From positions 139,101 through 203,100 of the forward strand of contig CAJQHZ010000016.1 of NCBI GenBank assembly GCA_905478295.1: 64,000 bases of DNA, written 5' to 3'. The notes beneath the pieces were generated by a model. It searched no databases. It was not told the origin of the DNA and worked only from the letters and a program-made list of their open reading frames with translations. A program made the translations under genes and the position numbers. Origin of the DNA: an uncultured Flavobacteriales bacterium (lineage in GTDB: Bacteria > Bacteroidota > Bacteroidia > Flavobacteriales > Schleiferiaceae). Positions 23,733-35,141 of the stretch are shown piece after piece. Position 1 is the stretch's first letter, and every line of letters starts with the position of its first letter.

Positions 23733-24281
23733 ATGTCGGATACTGGAATGAAATGGTATGTGCTTCGCACAATAAGTGGTCAAGAGCAGAAGACAAAGAC
23801 CTACATTGAAAAGGATATGGCTCATGCAGGCATGAGTGATCTCGTGGGACGTGTACTGATTCCGCTGGAGAAAGTTGTACAAGTCCGTAATGGAAAGAAA
23901 GTAATTAAAGAAAAGACCCGCACACCAGGCTACATGTACATAGAGGCTGTATTGACTGGTGAGGTGAGTCACATGATTAAAAATCTTCCAAATGTCGTTG
24001 GATTTTTATCTAACGTTAAGGGAGAAGATCCTTCGCCAATGCGCGCCTCTGAGGTAAGCAGATTGTTAGGCGAAGTAGATCGTCAGGCAGAAAATGCAGC
24101 AATGCTAATGATCCCATTTACTTTGGGAGAAACTGTCAAAGTAATCAATGGTCCGTTCAGTACATTTGATGCGACCATTGAGAAGATCAACGAGGAGAAA
24201 CAGAAACTAGAGGTCACAGTGAAGATCTTTGGTCGAAAGACTCCAGTTGAACTTGGCTTCACGGAAGTGGAGAAATTATAA
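23733..24281 (+). CDS. nusG: Transcription termination/antitermination protein NusG
   Basis: NusG binds RNA polymerase, suppresses pausing and links it to Rho and the ribosome. It has 182 residues from the ATG at 23733; a TTG at 23703 in frame lies inside secE and is rejected. The NGN domain starts KWYVLRTISGQEQKTKTYIE and contains RTPGYMYIEAVL; the C-terminal KOW domain includes GETVKVINGPFSTFDATIEK and ends near KTPVELGFTEVEKL. The gene sits in the secE-nusG-rplK run. Confidence 0.96.
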   Translation: MSDTGMKWYVLRTISGQEQKTKTYIEKDMAHAGMSDLVGRVLIPLEKVVQVRNGKKVIKEKTRTPGYMYIEAVLTGEVSHMIKNLPNVVGFLSNVKGEDPSPMRASEVSRLLGEVDRQAENAAMLMIPFTLGETVKVINGPFSTFDATIEKINEEKQKLEVTVKIFGRKTPVELGFTEVEKL

Positions 24282-24375
24282 TTGATATAGGTGTGAGCTA
24301 TATATAGGTTCGTTCTTTACGCTTCCAACTTGAAGAATGATCCGCACAAACAACGCAAAATAGTAGAAACAAGAA

Positions 24376-24813
24376 ATGGCAAAAGAGGTTAGTAAAGTAG
24401 TAAAGCTTCAGGTCCGTGGTGGCCAAGCTAACCCTTCTCCTCCGGTAGGTCCAGCATTGGGTGCCGCGGGTGTCAATATTATGGAATTCTGTAAGCAATT
24501 CAACGCTCGTTCGCAAGACAAGATGGGCCAAGTATTGCCGGTAGTGATCACTGTTTACACAGACAAATCATTTGATTTCCTAATTAAGACTCCACCTGCA
24601 GCAGTTCAATTGATGGAAGCAGCGAAGATTAAGAAGGGATCATCAGAGCCTAACCGTAGTAAAGTTGCTAAAGTCACTTGGGACGCTGTTCGCAAAATTG
24701 CAGAAGATAAAATGGTTGATTTAAACTGTTTTACTGTTGAATCAGCAATGAGTATGATTGCTGGTACTGCAAGAAGCATGGGTATAACTGTAACTGGCGA
24801 AAAGCCGTTTTAA
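24376..24813 (+). CDS. rplK: 50S ribosomal protein uL11
   Basis: A 145-residue protein with the L11 N-terminal domain ([20 protein letters not shown]) and the C-terminal rRNA-binding domain ending [18 protein letters not shown]11 forms the GTPase-associated centre with 23S rRNA. The 94 bp before it, after nusG, hold no hairpin or promoter I can support. It begins the rplK-rplA-rplJ-rplL run. Confidence 0.98.
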   Translation: MAKEVSKVVKLQVRGGQANPSPPVGPALGAAGVNIMEFCKQFNARSQDKMGQVLPVVITVYTDKSFDFLIKTPPAAVQLMEAAKIKKGSSEPNRSKVAKVTWDAVRKIAEDKMVDLNCFTVESAMSMIAGTARSMGITVTGEKPF

Positions 24814-24829
24814 TTAAAAGTTTGAAGCA

Positions 24830-25522
24830 ATGGCAAAATTGACTAAGAACATGAAAAACGCGATCGCCAAACTTGAAAAAGGTAAGGTTTATCCTGTTGG
24901 CGAGGCAGCAACTCTAGTGAAAGAGGTTAACTGTACTAAGTTTGACGCATCTGTAAACTTAGCTGTTCGTTTGGGAGTGGATCCACGTAAAGCAAACCAA
25001 ATGGTTCGTGGCGTGGTAAGTCTACCTCATGGAACAGGTAAAAGTGTTCGTGTTTTGGCTTTGGTTACACCAGATAAGGTGGAAGAAGCAAAAGCAGCAG
25101 GTGCTGATTACGCAGGCCTTGATGAATTCATAGAGAAGATTAAAGGCGGTTGGACTGACATTGATGTCATCGTAACCATGCCTTCTGTAATGGGTAAAAT
25201 TGGACCATTGGGTCGTGTATTGGGTCCTCGTGGCTTGATGCCGAATCCGAAGTCCGGTACCGTTACAATGGACGTAGCAAAAGCAGTAGGTGAGGTGAAA
25301 GCAGGTAAGATTGACTTTAAAGTTGATCGTTACGGTATCGTTCACGCTGCAATCGGTAAGGTTTCTTTTGAAGCAGCTAAAATTCGTGAGAATGCTGAAG
25401 AATTATTGAAGACTCTTAATAAGCTTAAGCCAAGTTCGGCGAAAGGTACTTATATGAAGAGTGTTTATATGTCTTCGACCATGTCACCGGGTATTGCTGT
25501 GGATGCTAAATCAATTTCATAA
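24830..25522 (+). CDS. rplA: 50S ribosomal protein uL1
   Basis: A 230-residue protein with the L1 signature region [20 protein letters not shown] and an N-terminal [19 protein letters not shown] stretch. L1 forms the mobile stalk at the ribosomal E site, and in other bacteria represses its own operon by binding a leader mimic of its rRNA site; no such leader is apparent here. It is 16 bp downstream of rplK. Confidence 0.98.
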   Translation: MAKLTKNMKNAIAKLEKGKVYPVGEAATLVKEVNCTKFDASVNLAVRLGVDPRKANQMVRGVVSLPHGTGKSVRVLALVTPDKVEEAKAAGADYAGLDEFIEKIKGGWTDIDVIVTMPSVMGKIGPLGRVLGPRGLMPNPKSGTVTMDVAKAVGEVKAGKIDFKVDRYGIVHAAIGKVSFEAAKIRENAEELLKTLNKLKPSSAKGTYMKSVYMSSTMSPGIAVDAKSIS

Positions 25523-25539
25523 CGCTAAAGAATAGCATC

Positions 25540-26061
25540 ATGACAAGAGAAGAAAAACTTACACAGATTGAAAATTTAACAGCCGTATTAAACAATACCG
25601 CTACCATTTATTTAGCTGATATCGCAGCGTTAGATGCAGAAACAACATCTAACTTGCGTCGTGCTAGTTTTGGTAAGGGTATTAAATTAAACGTCGTTAA
25701 AAATACTTTGCTCAAACAAGCTATGGACGCTTCGGAGAAAAACTTCGATGGTCTGTACGATGTACTTAAAGGAAATACAAGCATAATGCTTGCCGAAGCT
25801 GGTAATGCTCCTGCGAAACTCATTAAAGAGTTCCGTAAGAAGAACGATAAGCCAGTTTTAAAAGGCGCGTGGATAGAAGAAAGCGTTTACGTAGGTGATG
25901 AGAATTTGGAAATGCTCGTTGCAATCAAGTCTAAAGAAGAACTGATTGGCGAAGTATTAACCTTGCTTCAAAGTCCTGCGAAAAACGTTGTTTCTGCTCT
26001 TCAGAGCGCTGGTGGCAACATTGCCGGACTCCTCAAAACTTTGGAAGAGCGCAACGCGTAA
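25540..26061 (+). CDS. rplJ: 50S ribosomal protein uL10
   Basis: A 173-residue protein, the base of the L7/L12 stalk. It begins TREEKLTQIENLTAVLNNT and has the conserved RRASFGKGIKLNVVKNTLLK and LKGNTSIML stretches, with a C-terminal helix (NIAGLLKTLEERNA) for L12 dimers. Only 17 bp separates it from rplA, so the long L10 leader found upstream of rplJ in many bacteria cannot be present. Confidence 0.97.
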   Translation: MTREEKLTQIENLTAVLNNTATIYLADIAALDAETTSNLRRASFGKGIKLNVVKNTLLKQAMDASEKNFDGLYDVLKGNTSIMLAEAGNAPAKLIKEFRKKNDKPVLKGAWIEESVYVGDENLEMLVAIKSKEELIGEVLTLLQSPAKNVVSALQSAGGNIAGLLKTLEERNA

Positions 26062-26108
26062 TTCCTTTATTTACAATTAATTAAGAATAAAAATTAAATT
26101 TTATAAAA

Positions 26109-26486
26109 ATGGCTGATATCAAAGAATTGGGCGATGCCCTAGTAAACTTGACAGTTAAAGAAGTATCTGAATTAGCAGGATACTTGAAAGAAGAACACGG
26201 CATCGAGCCTGCTGCAGCTGCTGCAGCTGTTGCTGGTCCTGCAGCTGGTGGTGGCGGTGACGCTGCTGAAGCTCAGACTGAGTTTGACGTAATCTTGAAA
26301 GCTGCTGGCGGTTCTAAACTTGCTGTTGTTAAGCTTGTTAAGGAAATGACAGGTCTAGGCTTGAAAGAAGCTAAAGAAAAAGTAGATGGCGCCCCTGCAG
26401 CATTGAAGGAAGGCGTTACAAAAGACGAAGCAGAAGCATTGAAAGCGCAGCTTGAAGAAGCTGGTGCTGAAGTTGAGGTCAAGTAA
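26109..26486 (+). CDS. rplL: 50S ribosomal protein bL7/L12
   Basis: A 125-residue acidic stalk protein. The N-terminal dimerisation domain is followed by an Ala/Gly-rich hinge (about residues 36-53, alanine repeats then GGGG) and the C-terminal factor-binding domain with [19 protein letters not shown] and [14 protein letters not shown]. It recruits EF-Tu and EF-G. The 47 bp before it are very A/T-rich. A strong hairpin follows before rpoB. Confidence 0.98.
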   Translation: MADIKELGDALVNLTVKEVSELAGYLKEEHGIEPAAAAAAVAGPAAGGGGDAAEAQTEFDVILKAAGGSKLAVVKLVKEMTGLGLKEAKEKVDGAPAALKEGVTKDEAEALKAQLEEAGAEVEVK

Positions 26487-26508
26487 TTGATCGACTGCTA
26501 GGTTATCC

Positions 26509-26551
26509 GGTTTAGGTCTTTGGGGAGCTCCCCTTAGACCTAAACCTTTTT
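26509..26551 (+). terminator. Strong hairpin terminator/attenuator between rplL and rpoB
   Basis: GGTTTAGGTCT at 26509-26519 pairs exactly with AGACCTAAACC at 26536-26546. Inside, GGGGAGCTCCCC can extend the stem. TTTTT follows. It should reduce transcription from the ribosomal genes into rpoBC, as the rplL-rpoB attenuator does in E. coli. Confidence 0.85.
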
Positions 26552-26577
26552 GTGTTTAATTAACATTTTGGGCTGAA

Positions 26578-29500
26578 ATGGTAAACCAAATTACTGCTCC
26601 ACAGGAGCGTATCAATTTTTCTTCCACTGCTATTAAGACGGCATTCCCGGACTTTTTAGATATTCAGTTGAAGAGTTTCATGGACTTCTTCCAGATAGAG
26701 ACGAAGCCATCAGAAAGATCAGAGGAAGGATTGTACCGTGTTTTCGCGGAAAACTTCCCTATTTCGGATTCAAGAAACAATTTTGTTCTTGAGTTCTTGG
26801 ACTACTTTGTAGATCCCCCGCGTTATTCGGAACGCGAATGTATCGAGCGAGGCTTGACATTCTGTGTTCCGTTGAAGGCGCGTCTAAAATTGTACTGTAC
26901 GGATCCAGAACACGAAGATTTTGAGACGATTGTCCAGGATGTGTATCTAGGAACCATTCCATACATGTCACCACGCGGTACTTTTATCGTGAATGGTGCA
27001 GAAAGAATTATCGTTAGCCAATTGCACCGTTCACCTGGTGTATTCTTTGGACAATCCTACCATGCGAACGGAACTAAATTGTATTCAGCCCGTATCATAC
27101 CGTTCAAAGGGTCATGGATCGAATTCGCTACTGACATCAATCAAGTCATGTACGCGTATATCGACCGTAAAAAGAAGTTGCCTGTAACGACCTTGTTACG
27201 TTCAATTGGTTTTGAAAGAGATAAAGACATCTTAGAAATCTTTGACCTTGCTGAGGAAGTGAAGGTTAGTAAAGCGTCGTTGAAGCGTTCAATCGGTCGT
27301 AAGCTTGCGGCAAGAGTATTGAAGACGTGGATTGAAGATTTCGTTGATGAAGACACTGGAGAAGTTGTATCTATCGAGCGTAATGAGGTTATTCTCGATC
27401 GTGATACTGTCTTAGATAAGGAGCACACGGAAGAAATTCTAGATGCTGAAGTGAATGCAATTCTATTGCATAAAGAAGACATTGCGTCTTCGGATTTTGC
27501 GATTATTCACAACACCTTACAGAAGGATCCAACAAATACAGAGAAAGAGGCCGTGGAGCACATCTACCGCCAACTTCGTAACGCTGAACCGCCAGATGAG
27601 GAAACTGCTCGCGGTATCATTGACAAATTATTCTTCTCTGAGCAACGTTACTCTTTAGGTGAGGTTGGTCGTTACCGTCTAAACAAGAAATTGTACAACG
27701 GCAGTGAGGAAGATTCGCAGGTATTGACAAAGGGTGACATTATCGAGATCATTAAGCGCTTGATTGAGTTGATCAATTCAAAAGCTGAGATCGATGATAT
27801 TGATCACTTGAGCAACCGTCGTGTACGTACAGTAGGCGAGCAAATGGCCAACCAATTTGGTGTCGGTCTTGCGCGTATGGCACGTACGATCCGCGAGCGT
27901 ATGAACGTTCGTGATAACGAAGTATTTACACCAATCGATTTGATTAACGCGAAGACGTTGTCTTCAGTTATCAATTCATTCTTTGGTACGAATCAGCTGT
28001 CTCAGTTTATGGATCAAACGAATCCATTGTCTGAGATTACGCACAAGCGTCGTCTTTCAGCTTTAGGACCTGGTGGTCTTTCTCGTGAGCGTGCTGGTTT
28101 CGAAGTACGTGATGTTCACTACACGCACTATGGACGTCTTTGTCCCATCGAAACACCGGAAGGGCCGAACATTGGTTTGATTTCTTCTTTGTGTGTTTAT
28201 GCTAAAGTAAATGGCATGGGATTCATTGAGACTCCTTACCGTTCTGTTGAGGATGGGAAAGTGGTTGTGGACCGCGAGCCAACGTACTTAAGTGCTGAGG
28301 AAGAAGAAGCGAAAGTAATTGCACAGGCGAATGCACCTATCAGCCCTGACGGTACATTCATCAATGATAAAGTTAAGGTACGTGAAGAAGGTGATTTCCC
28401 GGTTGTAGAGCCGGAAACTATCGACTTTATGGACGTTGCACCGAACCAGATTGCATCTATTTCAGCTTCATTGATTCCATTCTTAGAGCATGATGATGCA
28501 AACCGTGCATTGATGGGATCTAACATGATGCGTCAGGCCGTACCGTTGTTACGTCCTGAATCACCGATTGTAGGTACAGGTCTCGAACGCCAGGTTGCAA
28601 CCGATTCTCGAGTTTTAATTAACTCTGAAGGAGCGGGTACTGTAGAGTACGTGGATTCAATGCAAATCAAAATCAGCTACGATCGAACTGATGATGAGCG
28701 TGGAGTAAGCTTTGAGGACGATATTAAATCGTACCAATTGGTGAAATTCCAGAAGACCAACCAAGGAACGACCATCAACTTGAAGCCTATTGTAAAGAAA
28801 GGTGATCGTGTTGAATATGGTCAAGTTCTTTGTGAGGGTTATGCCACACAGCAAGGTGAATTGGCTTTAGGTCGTAACATGTTAGTGTCTTTCATGCCTT
28901 GGAAAGGGTATAACTTTGAGGATGCAATCGTTATTTCTGAGCGTGTCGTGCGTGAGGATATTTTTACTTCGATTCACATTGACGAATACTCTTTAGAGGT
29001 TCGTGATACGAAATTAGGAGCAGAAGAACTCACTGCAGATATCCCTAACGTTAGTGAGGAAGCTACAAAAGACTTAGACGAGAATGGAATCATTCGCGTA
29101 GGTGCTGAGATCAAGCCAGGTGATATCCTCATCGGTAAGATTACACCAAAAGGCGAGAGCGATCCTTCTCCTGAAGAGAAACTTCTACGTGCCATCTTTG
29201 GAGACAAGGCCGGTGATGTAAAAGATGCTTCTTTGAAAGCTTCTCCATCTTTGAATGGGGTAGTTATAGATAAGAAGCTCTTTACGCGCTTAGTTAAAGA
29301 CAAACGTCAACGTGCGGAAGACAAAGAAGAAATTGGCCAATTGGACCTTCAGATGGAGGCCGAATTAGCTGAATTGAAATCTGTATTCGTAAACAAATTG
29401 AGTGTTTTAGTTTCGGGTAAAACAAGTCAAGGTGTGAAGAACGACCTGAATGAAGACGTAATTCCAAAAGGAACGAAGTTTACATTGAAGGCGTTGAATG

Positions 29501-30396
29501 CTATTGAGGATTACAGTCGCATCGTAGGTGGTAAATGGACTACTGATGCTGAACGTAATGATAAGATCGATACGGTCATTCACAACTACAAAATCAAGGT
29601 CAACGATATTCAGGGATCATACCGTCGTATGCGATTCGCGATTACTGTGGGGGATGAACTTCCAGCAGGAATCATGAAGCTGGCTAAAGTTTACATCGCT
29701 AAGAAGCGTAAGCTTAAGGTGGGTGATAAGATGGCAGGTCGTCACGGTAATAAGGGTATTGTTGCTCGTATCGTTCGTGATGAGGATATGCCGTTCCTAG
29801 AAGATGGAACGCCAGTGGATATTGTTTTGAACCCATTGGGTGTACCGTCGCGTATGAACATTGGTCAGATTTACGAAACCGTTCTTGGATGGGCAGGTCG
29901 TAAGTTGGATAAGAAGTTTGCTACGCCAATTTTTGACGGTGCTTCTCTTGATGATATTTCAAGCTACGTAACTGAAGCTGGTTTGCCAGAGTTTGGCCAC
30001 ACGCAACTTTACGATGGTGGTACAGGTCAGCCGTTTGATCAAAAAGCAACTGTAGGTATTATCTACATGTTGAAACTAGGTCACATGGTTGATGATAAGA
30101 TGCACGCACGTTCAATTGGTCCGTATTCATTGATAACGCAACAACCATTAGGAGGTAAAGCTCAGTTTGGTGGTCAGCGCTTTGGTGAAATGGAGGTTTG
30201 GGCACTTGAAGCATTCGGTGCAGCGAATATTTTACGTGAGATCCTCACAGTGAAGTCAGATGACGTCGTAGGACGTGCGAAGACTTACGAGGCAATCGTA
30301 AAAGGCGAGCGAATGCCGCAACCAGGAATTCCAGAATCGTTCAACGTGTTATTGCACGAATTGAAAGGTTTAGGATTGAAAGTAACGTTGGACTAA
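26578..30396 (+). CDS. rpoB: DNA-directed RNA polymerase subunit beta
   Basis: The beta subunit of 1272 residues, the usual Bacteroidota length. Recognisable parts are the N-terminal [19 protein letters not shown], the fork/rifampicin region with [20 protein letters not shown] and [20 protein letters not shown], the downstream [20 protein letters not shown], and the C-terminal [20 protein letters not shown]. It makes the catalytic cleft with beta'. The rifampicin residues look wild type ([17 protein letters not shown]). No promoter of its own is clear after the upstream terminator. Confidence 0.99.
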   Translation: MVNQITAPQERINFSSTAIKTAFPDFLDIQLKSFMDFFQIETKPSERSEEGLYRVFAENFPISDSRNNFVLEFLDYFVDPPRYSERECIERGLTFCVPLKARLKLYCTDPEHEDFETIVQDVYLGTIPYMSPRGTFIVNGAERIIVSQLHRSPGVFFGQSYHANGTKLYSARIIPFKGSWIEFATDINQVMYAYIDRKKKLPVTTLLRSIGFERDKDILEIFDLAEEVKVSKASLKRSIGRKLAARVLKTWIEDFVDEDTGEVVSIERNEVILDRDTVLDKEHTEEILDAEVNAILLHKEDIASSDFAIIHNTLQKDPTNTEKEAVEHIYRQLRNAEPPDEETARGIIDKLFFSEQRYSLGEVGRYRLNKKLYNGSEEDSQVLTKGDIIEIIKRLIELINSKAEIDDIDHLSNRRVRTVGEQMANQFGVGLARMARTIRERMNVRDNEVFTPIDLINAKTLSSVINSFFGTNQLSQFMDQTNPLSEITHKRRLSALGPGGLSRERAGFEVRDVHYTHYGRLCPIETPEGPNIGLISSLCVYAKVNGMGFIETPYRSVEDGKVVVDREPTYLSAEEEEAKVIAQANAPISPDGTFINDKVKVREEGDFPVVEPETIDFMDVAPNQIASISASLIPFLEHDDANRALMGSNMMRQAVPLLRPESPIVGTGLERQVATDSRVLINSEGAGTVEYVDSMQIKISYDRTDDERGVSFEDDIKSYQLVKFQKTNQGTTINLKPIVKKGDRVEYGQVLCEGYATQQGELALGRNMLVSFMPWKGYNFEDAIVISERVVREDIFTSIHIDEYSLEVRDTKLGAEELTADIPNVSEEATKDLDENGIIRVGAEIKPGDILIGKITPKGESDPSPEEKLLRAIFGDKAGDVKDASLKASPSLNGVVIDKKLFTRLVKDKRQRAEDKEEIGQLDLQMEAELAELKSVFVNKLSVLVSGKTSQGVKNDLNEDVIPKGTKFTLKALNAIEDYSRIVGGKWTTDAERNDKIDTVIHNYKIKVNDIQGSYRRMRFAITVGDELPAGIMKLAKVYIAKKRKLKVGDKMAGRHGNKGIVARIVRDEDMPFLEDGTPVDIVLNPLGVPSRMNIGQIYETVLGWAGRKLDKKFATPIFDGASLDDISSYVTEAGLPEFGHTQLYDGGTGQPFDQKATVGIIYMLKLGHMVDDKMHARSIGPYSLITQQPLGGKAQFGGQRFGEMEVWALEAFGAANILREILTVKSDDVVGRAKTYEAIVKGERMPQPGIPESFNVLLHELKGLGLKVTLD

Positions 30397-30410
30397 TTAA
30401 TTGAGTAATC

Positions 30411-30432
30411 TCCGCAGTCTTCGGGCTGCGGA
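30411..30432 (+). promoter_or_regulatory. UUCG-tetraloop hairpin between rpoB and rpoC
   Basis: TCCGCAGTC pairs with GGCTGCGGA (one T-G wobble) around TTCG, an exact cUUCGg tetraloop. No T run follows, so it is not a terminator. It lies 20 nt before the rpoC ATG and could be a processing or mRNA-stability element. Confidence 0.6.
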
Positions 30433-30451
30433 CTACAATAAAAATCGCATT

Positions 30452-33400
30452 ATGGCTCTTAGAAAAAGCGATAAACAACAAAACAGCGCCTTCAGCAAGA
30501 TCACAATCTCGTTGACAGCGCCTGAAACCATCCTTGAGAACAGTCACGGAGAGGTTTTGAAACCAGAAACAATCAACTACCGTACTCACAAGCCTGAGCG
30601 CGACGGTTTATTCTGTGAGCGTATTTTCGGTCCTGTAAAGGATTACGAATGTGCTTGTGGAAAGTACAAGCGTATCCGCTACAAGGGAATCGTTTGTGAC
30701 CGCTGTGGTGTTGAGGTTACGGAGAAGAAAGTGCGTCGCGATCGTGTTGGCCACATTTCCTTGGTAGTTCCTGTAGTTCACATTTGGTATTTCCGCTCGC
30801 TTCCGAATAAAATTGGTTACCTCTTAGGTCTTCCATCCAAGAAATTGGACATGATTATCTATTACGAGCGTTACGTGGTTATTCAGGCGGGTAATGCGGT
30901 GGATAATGAGGGTAATCCCCTGACACGTCTGCAGTTCTTAACAGAGGATGAGTATCTGGATGCAATGGAGCGTTTGCCTATTGAAAATCAGTACTTAGAT
31001 GATGCTGACCCTACCAAATTCGTTGCGAAAATGGGAGCGCAGGCTGTTCAAGCGCTGTTAGGTACCTTAGATTTAGATTCTCTGTCTTTCGAATTACGTC
31101 ACAAAGCTAATACGGAAACGTCGCAGCAACGTAAGCAAGAGGCTTTAAAGCGTTTGCAGGTAGTTGAGAGCCTACGCGATGCAAATACGCGTATTGAGAA
31201 TAATCCAGAGTGGATGGTGATGAGCGTTGTACCGGTTATACCGCCAGAACTACGTCCATTAGTACCATTAGACGGTGGTCGTTTTGCAACATCAGATTTG
31301 AATGATCTGTACCGTCGTGTAATTATCCGTAACAACCGTTTGAAGCGTCTTCTTGAAATCAAGGCACCAGAGGTGATCTTGAGAAACGAAAAACGCATGC
31401 TTCAGGAATCTGTAGATAGTCTTTTCGATAATACTCGTAAGTCGTCCGCAGTAAAGACTGAGAGCAACCGTCCTTTGAAATCACTTTCAGACTCTTTGAA
31501 AGGTAAGCAAGGTCGTTTCCGTCAAAATCTATTGGGTAAGCGTGTTGATTACTCTGCACGTTCGGTAATTGTTGTAGGTCCAGAATTGAAACTACACGAA
31601 TGTGGTCTTCCTAAGAATATGGCTGCAGAACTTTACAAGCCGTTCATCGTACGTAAGTTGATTGAAAGAGGTATTGTGAAGACTGTGAAGTCTGGTAAGA
31701 AGATCATCGATCGTCGTGACCCAGTTGTTTGGGATATCCTAGAAAACGTGATGAAAGGTCATCCGGTACTCTTGAACCGTGCACCGACGCTTCACCGTTT
31801 GGGTATACAAGCATTCCAGCCGAAGCTTATTGAGGGTAAAGCAATCCAATTGCACCCACTAGCGTGTACGGCATTTAATGCGGATTTCGATGGTGATCAG
31901 ATGGCTGTTCACCTTCCTTTAGGTCCAGCAGCGATTTTAGAAGCACAGTTATTGATGCTTGCTTCACACAACATTTTGAACCCTGCAAACGGTTCTCCTA
32001 TCACAGTTCCTTCACAGGATATGGTTTTGGGTCTATACTACATGACCAAACCTATGAAGAACACAAAGGAGATGCCTGTTCGTGGTGAAGGAATGGTGTT
32101 CTATTCTCCTGAAGAAGTTGAAATCGCCCTTAACGAAGGTGCCGTTGATCTTCACGCTTTGATCAAAATCAAGGGTCGTGTAGAGCAAGCAGACGGGACA
32201 ATGGCCATGGAATTCATCGATACCACTGTCGGTCGTGTACTTTTCAATCAAGCCGTACCAGAACGAGTGGCGTTCATCAATGAAATTTTAACGAAGAAGG
32301 CACTTCGCGGTATCATCGCCAATGTTTTGAAAAAGACAGATGTACCTGCTACAGCTAAATTCTTAGACGATATTAAGTCTATGGGTTACGGACGTGCATT
32401 CCGTGGAGGACTATCGTTCTCTCTGAATGACATTCGTATTCCTGATGCAAAAGCAACATTGATTTCGGAAGCATCGGAGGAAGTGGAAGGAATTTTCGCT
32501 TCGTACAACATGGGACTTATTACTAATAACGAACGTTACAACCAGGTCATTGATGTTTGGACAAACACGAATGCGCGTTTGACTCAAGCTGCAATGAGTA
32601 CATTGATCAACGACCGTCAAGGTTTTAACCCGATTTACATGATGCTCGATTCTGGAGCACGTGGTTCTAAGGAGCAGATTCGTCAGCTCTCTGGTATGCG
32701 TGGTTTGATGGCTAAGCCGCAGAAATCTGGATCAGCAGGTGGTGAAATCATCGAAAATCCGATCATCTCTAACTTTAAGGAAGGTCTATCCATCCTTGAG
32801 TACTTTATTTCTACGCACGGTGCACGTAAAGGTCTTGCAGATACGGCATTGAAAACGGCGGATGCTGGTTACTTAACCCGTCGTCTGCACGATGTTGCAC
32901 AAGATGTAGTGGTTAATGAAGTAGATTGTGGAACATTACGTGGTCTTGAGGTAAGCGCTCTAAAGAAGAGTGATGAAATCGTTGAGACGCTCGCAGAGCG
33001 TATCATTGGCCGTGTATCTCTAAATGATGTTATCGACCCGTTAACGGACGAAGTATACATTGTTTCGGGCGAGGAAATCACGGAAGAGATCGCCCTGAAA
33101 ATTGACGCATCTCCGATTGAAACTGTAGAAGTTCGCTCACCGTTAACGTGTGGAACGAAAAGAGGTATTTGTGAGAAGTGTTACGGGACGAACCTTGCGA
33201 CGAGTAAAATGGCTCAAGCAGGAGATAGTGTTGGTGTAATTGCTGCACAATCTATTGGTGAGCCTGGTACACAGTTGACCCTACGTACCTTCCACGTTGG
33301 GGGTACAGCAGGTAACGTTAGTGAGGAAAACAAAGTTTTAGCGAAGTTTAACGGTAAAGTTGAATTAGAAGATGTTAGAACTGTAGAAGGAGATAATGGT

Positions 33401-34744
33401 GATACGATTGTTATCGGCCGAACTGGTGAGATGCGTATCGTGGATACTAAAACGGGCCGTACTGTAATGACCAATATGATTCCTTACGGGGGTATTTTGA
33501 AGGTGAAAAATGGTGCGAAGGTGAAGCAAGGGGCGGAGATCGTTCAATGGGATCCTTACAATGCCGTAATTATCTCTGAGATGCCAGGTAAGATTGGTTA
33601 CAAGGATATCATTCAAGGAACCACGTATAAGGTTGAGATTGATGAGCAGACCGGTTTCCAAGACAAAGTAATTTCTGAAAACCGTGACCGTAAGTTGGTA
33701 CCAACTATCCAGGTATTAGATTCGGATGGTAATGAAGTCAAGAACTACACTCTTCCAGTAGGTGCACATTTGATGGTAGAAGAAGGTGAAGATATTCCTG
33801 CGGGTAAAATTCTTGTTAAGATTGCTCGTAAGAGCGCTAAGGCGGGTGATATTACCGGTGGTCTCCCACGTGTAACTGAATTATTCGAAGCACGTAATCC
33901 ATCGAATCCTGCTGTTGTTGCTGCAATTGATGGTATCGTTAGCTACGGAAAAATTAAGCGTGGTAATCGTGAGATTATTATCGAGAGCCGTACTGGTGAA
34001 GTGAAGAAATACTTGATTAATTTGAGCAAGCAAATTCTCGTTCAAGAGAATGACTTCGTGAAAGCAGGAACTCCGCTCTCTGATGGTGCAATAACACCTA
34101 ACGACATTCTTGCGATCAAAGGCCCAACTGCGGTTCAATCGTATTTGGTGAATGAAATTCAAGAGGTATACCGCCTCCAAGGAGTGAAGATTAACGACAA
34201 GCACTTTGAGGTAATTGTACGTCAGATGATGCGTAAGGTTAAGATTCAAGATACTGGAGACACGTTGTTCTTAGAGGGTAATTTGGTTCATGCCATTGAC
34301 TTTATCGAAGAAAACGATCGCATCTTCGGAATGAAGGTAGTGGAGAATGCAGGTGATAGTGCCAACTTGAAAGAAGGTCAAATCCTTAGTACTCGTGAGT
34401 TGCGCGATGAAAACAGTTTGTTACGTCGTGAAGACAAAGCATTAGTGGAAGCACGCGATGCGAGTCCAGCAACTGCTGCTCCAGTTCTTCAGGGTATTAC
34501 AAGAGCATCACTACAAACGAAATCATTCATCTCAGCAGCTTCCTTCCAGGAGACGACTAAGGTGTTGAATGAGGCTTCTGTAAATGCGAAAGAAGATACG
34601 CTTGAAGGTTTGAAAGAAAACGTTATTGTGGGTCACTTGATTCCGGCGGGTACGGGTCTTAAGAAATACCGCGAAACAGTGGTAGGTTCTAAAGAAGAGT
34701 ATGAGAAAATGCAGGATACAATGGCTGCAGAAGTTGTAGAATAA
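30452..34744 (+). CDS. rpoC: DNA-directed RNA polymerase subunit beta'
   Basis: The beta' subunit, 1430 residues from the ATG at 30452, which gives the normal start [10 protein letters not shown] followed by [21 protein letters not shown] sequence. The frame is open to a TTG at 30401, but that part contains the hairpin and is not conserved. The N-terminal zinc site has [20 protein letters not shown], the catalytic metal loop is [16 protein letters not shown], and a second zinc site has [13 protein letters not shown]. The trigger-loop region [19 protein letters not shown] is intact. It is followed by the DUF3467 gene after 15 bp. Confidence 0.99.
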   Translation: MALRKSDKQQNSAFSKITISLTAPETILENSHGEVLKPETINYRTHKPERDGLFCERIFGPVKDYECACGKYKRIRYKGIVCDRCGVEVTEKKVRRDRVGHISLVVPVVHIWYFRSLPNKIGYLLGLPSKKLDMIIYYERYVVIQAGNAVDNEGNPLTRLQFLTEDEYLDAMERLPIENQYLDDADPTKFVAKMGAQAVQALLGTLDLDSLSFELRHKANTETSQQRKQEALKRLQVVESLRDANTRIENNPEWMVMSVVPVIPPELRPLVPLDGGRFATSDLNDLYRRVIIRNNRLKRLLEIKAPEVILRNEKRMLQESVDSLFDNTRKSSAVKTESNRPLKSLSDSLKGKQGRFRQNLLGKRVDYSARSVIVVGPELKLHECGLPKNMAAELYKPFIVRKLIERGIVKTVKSGKKIIDRRDPVVWDILENVMKGHPVLLNRAPTLHRLGIQAFQPKLIEGKAIQLHPLACTAFNADFDGDQMAVHLPLGPAAILEAQLLMLASHNILNPANGSPITVPSQDMVLGLYYMTKPMKNTKEMPVRGEGMVFYSPEEVEIALNEGAVDLHALIKIKGRVEQADGTMAMEFIDTTVGRVLFNQAVPERVAFINEILTKKALRGIIANVLKKTDVPATAKFLDDIKSMGYGRAFRGGLSFSLNDIRIPDAKATLISEASEEVEGIFASYNMGLITNNERYNQVIDVWTNTNARLTQAAMSTLINDRQGFNPIYMMLDSGARGSKEQIRQLSGMRGLMAKPQKSGSAGGEIIENPIISNFKEGLSILEYFISTHGARKGLADTALKTADAGYLTRRLHDVAQDVVVNEVDCGTLRGLEVSALKKSDEIVETLAERIIGRVSLNDVIDPLTDEVYIVSGEEITEEIALKIDASPIETVEVRSPLTCGTKRGICEKCYGTNLATSKMAQAGDSVGVIAAQSIGEPGTQLTLRTFHVGGTAGNVSEENKVLAKFNGKVELEDVRTVEGDNGDTIVIGRTGEMRIVDTKTGRTVMTNMIPYGGILKVKNGAKVKQGAEIVQWDPYNAVIISEMPGKIGYKDIIQGTTYKVEIDEQTGFQDKVISENRDRKLVPTIQVLDSDGNEVKNYTLPVGAHLMVEEGEDIPAGKILVKIARKSAKAGDITGGLPRVTELFEARNPSNPAVVAAIDGIVSYGKIKRGNREIIIESRTGEVKKYLINLSKQILVQENDFVKAGTPLSDGAITPNDILAIKGPTAVQSYLVNEIQEVYRLQGVKINDKHFEVIVRQMMRKVKIQDTGDTLFLEGNLVHAIDFIEENDRIFGMKVVENAGDSANLKEGQILSTRELRDENSLLRREDKALVEARDASPATAAPVLQGITRASLQTKSFISAASFQETTKVLNEASVNAKEDTLEGLKENVIVGHLIPAGTGLKKYRETVVGSKEEYEKMQDTMAAEVVE

Positions 34745-34759
34745 ACTGAAGTAAGAGAA

Positions 34760-35071
34760 ATGGCAGAGCAGAATAAAGACAGTCAAATTAATATTGAGTT
34801 AAGTGAAGACATGGCGCAAGGGGTTTATAGTAATCTCGTTGCCATCAATCATAGCCCAACGGAATTTGTCCTTGATTTTATTCAGATGATGCCGGGTGTT
34901 CCTAAAGCGAAAGTGCAATCAAGGGTAATATTAACTCCTGAGCATGCAAAGAGACTTTTGCAAGCTCTTGGGGAAAATGTTTCCCGCTACGAACAGAACT
35001 TCGGTGATGTTCGAACGCACGAACCGCCGCAGGTACCGTTAAACTTTGGCGGTCCTACAGGTCAAGCTTAA
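34760..35071 (+). CDS. DUF3467 protein
   Basis: A 103-residue protein 15 bp after rpoC, beginning MAEQNKDSQINIELSEDMAQ and having a conserved central block (YSNLVAINHSPTEFVLDF, then MMPGVPKAKVQSRVILTPEH). This pattern matches DUF3467, a small uncharacterised family often found directly after rpoC in Bacteroidota. The position suggests a tie to transcription or translation, but no function is known. A terminator ends the unit. Confidence 0.85.
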   Translation: MAEQNKDSQINIELSEDMAQGVYSNLVAINHSPTEFVLDFIQMMPGVPKAKVQSRVILTPEHAKRLLQALGENVSRYEQNFGDVRTHEPPQVPLNFGGPTGQA

Positions 35072-35092
35072 ATATTTTTCTTGAAAAATATG

Positions 35093-35118
35093 AACCCTCG
35101 GCATGTGCCGGGGGTTTT
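35093..35118 (+). terminator. Rho-independent terminator of the rpo operon
   Basis: AACCCTCGGCA and TGCCGGGGGTT form an 11 bp stem with one G-T wobble, followed by TT and further T's. Confidence 0.85.
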
Positions 35119-35141
35119 CTATTTAATAGAAGCTCAGTGCC

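Noticed and set aside
26205..26250. GCTGCAGCTGCT repeat tract
   Set aside because: It encodes the Ala-rich hinge of L7/L12 and is expected from the protein, not a DNA repeat element.
30401..30451. 17-residue N-terminal extension of rpoC
   Set aside because: It contains the UUCG hairpin and is not part of the conserved beta' N-terminus.
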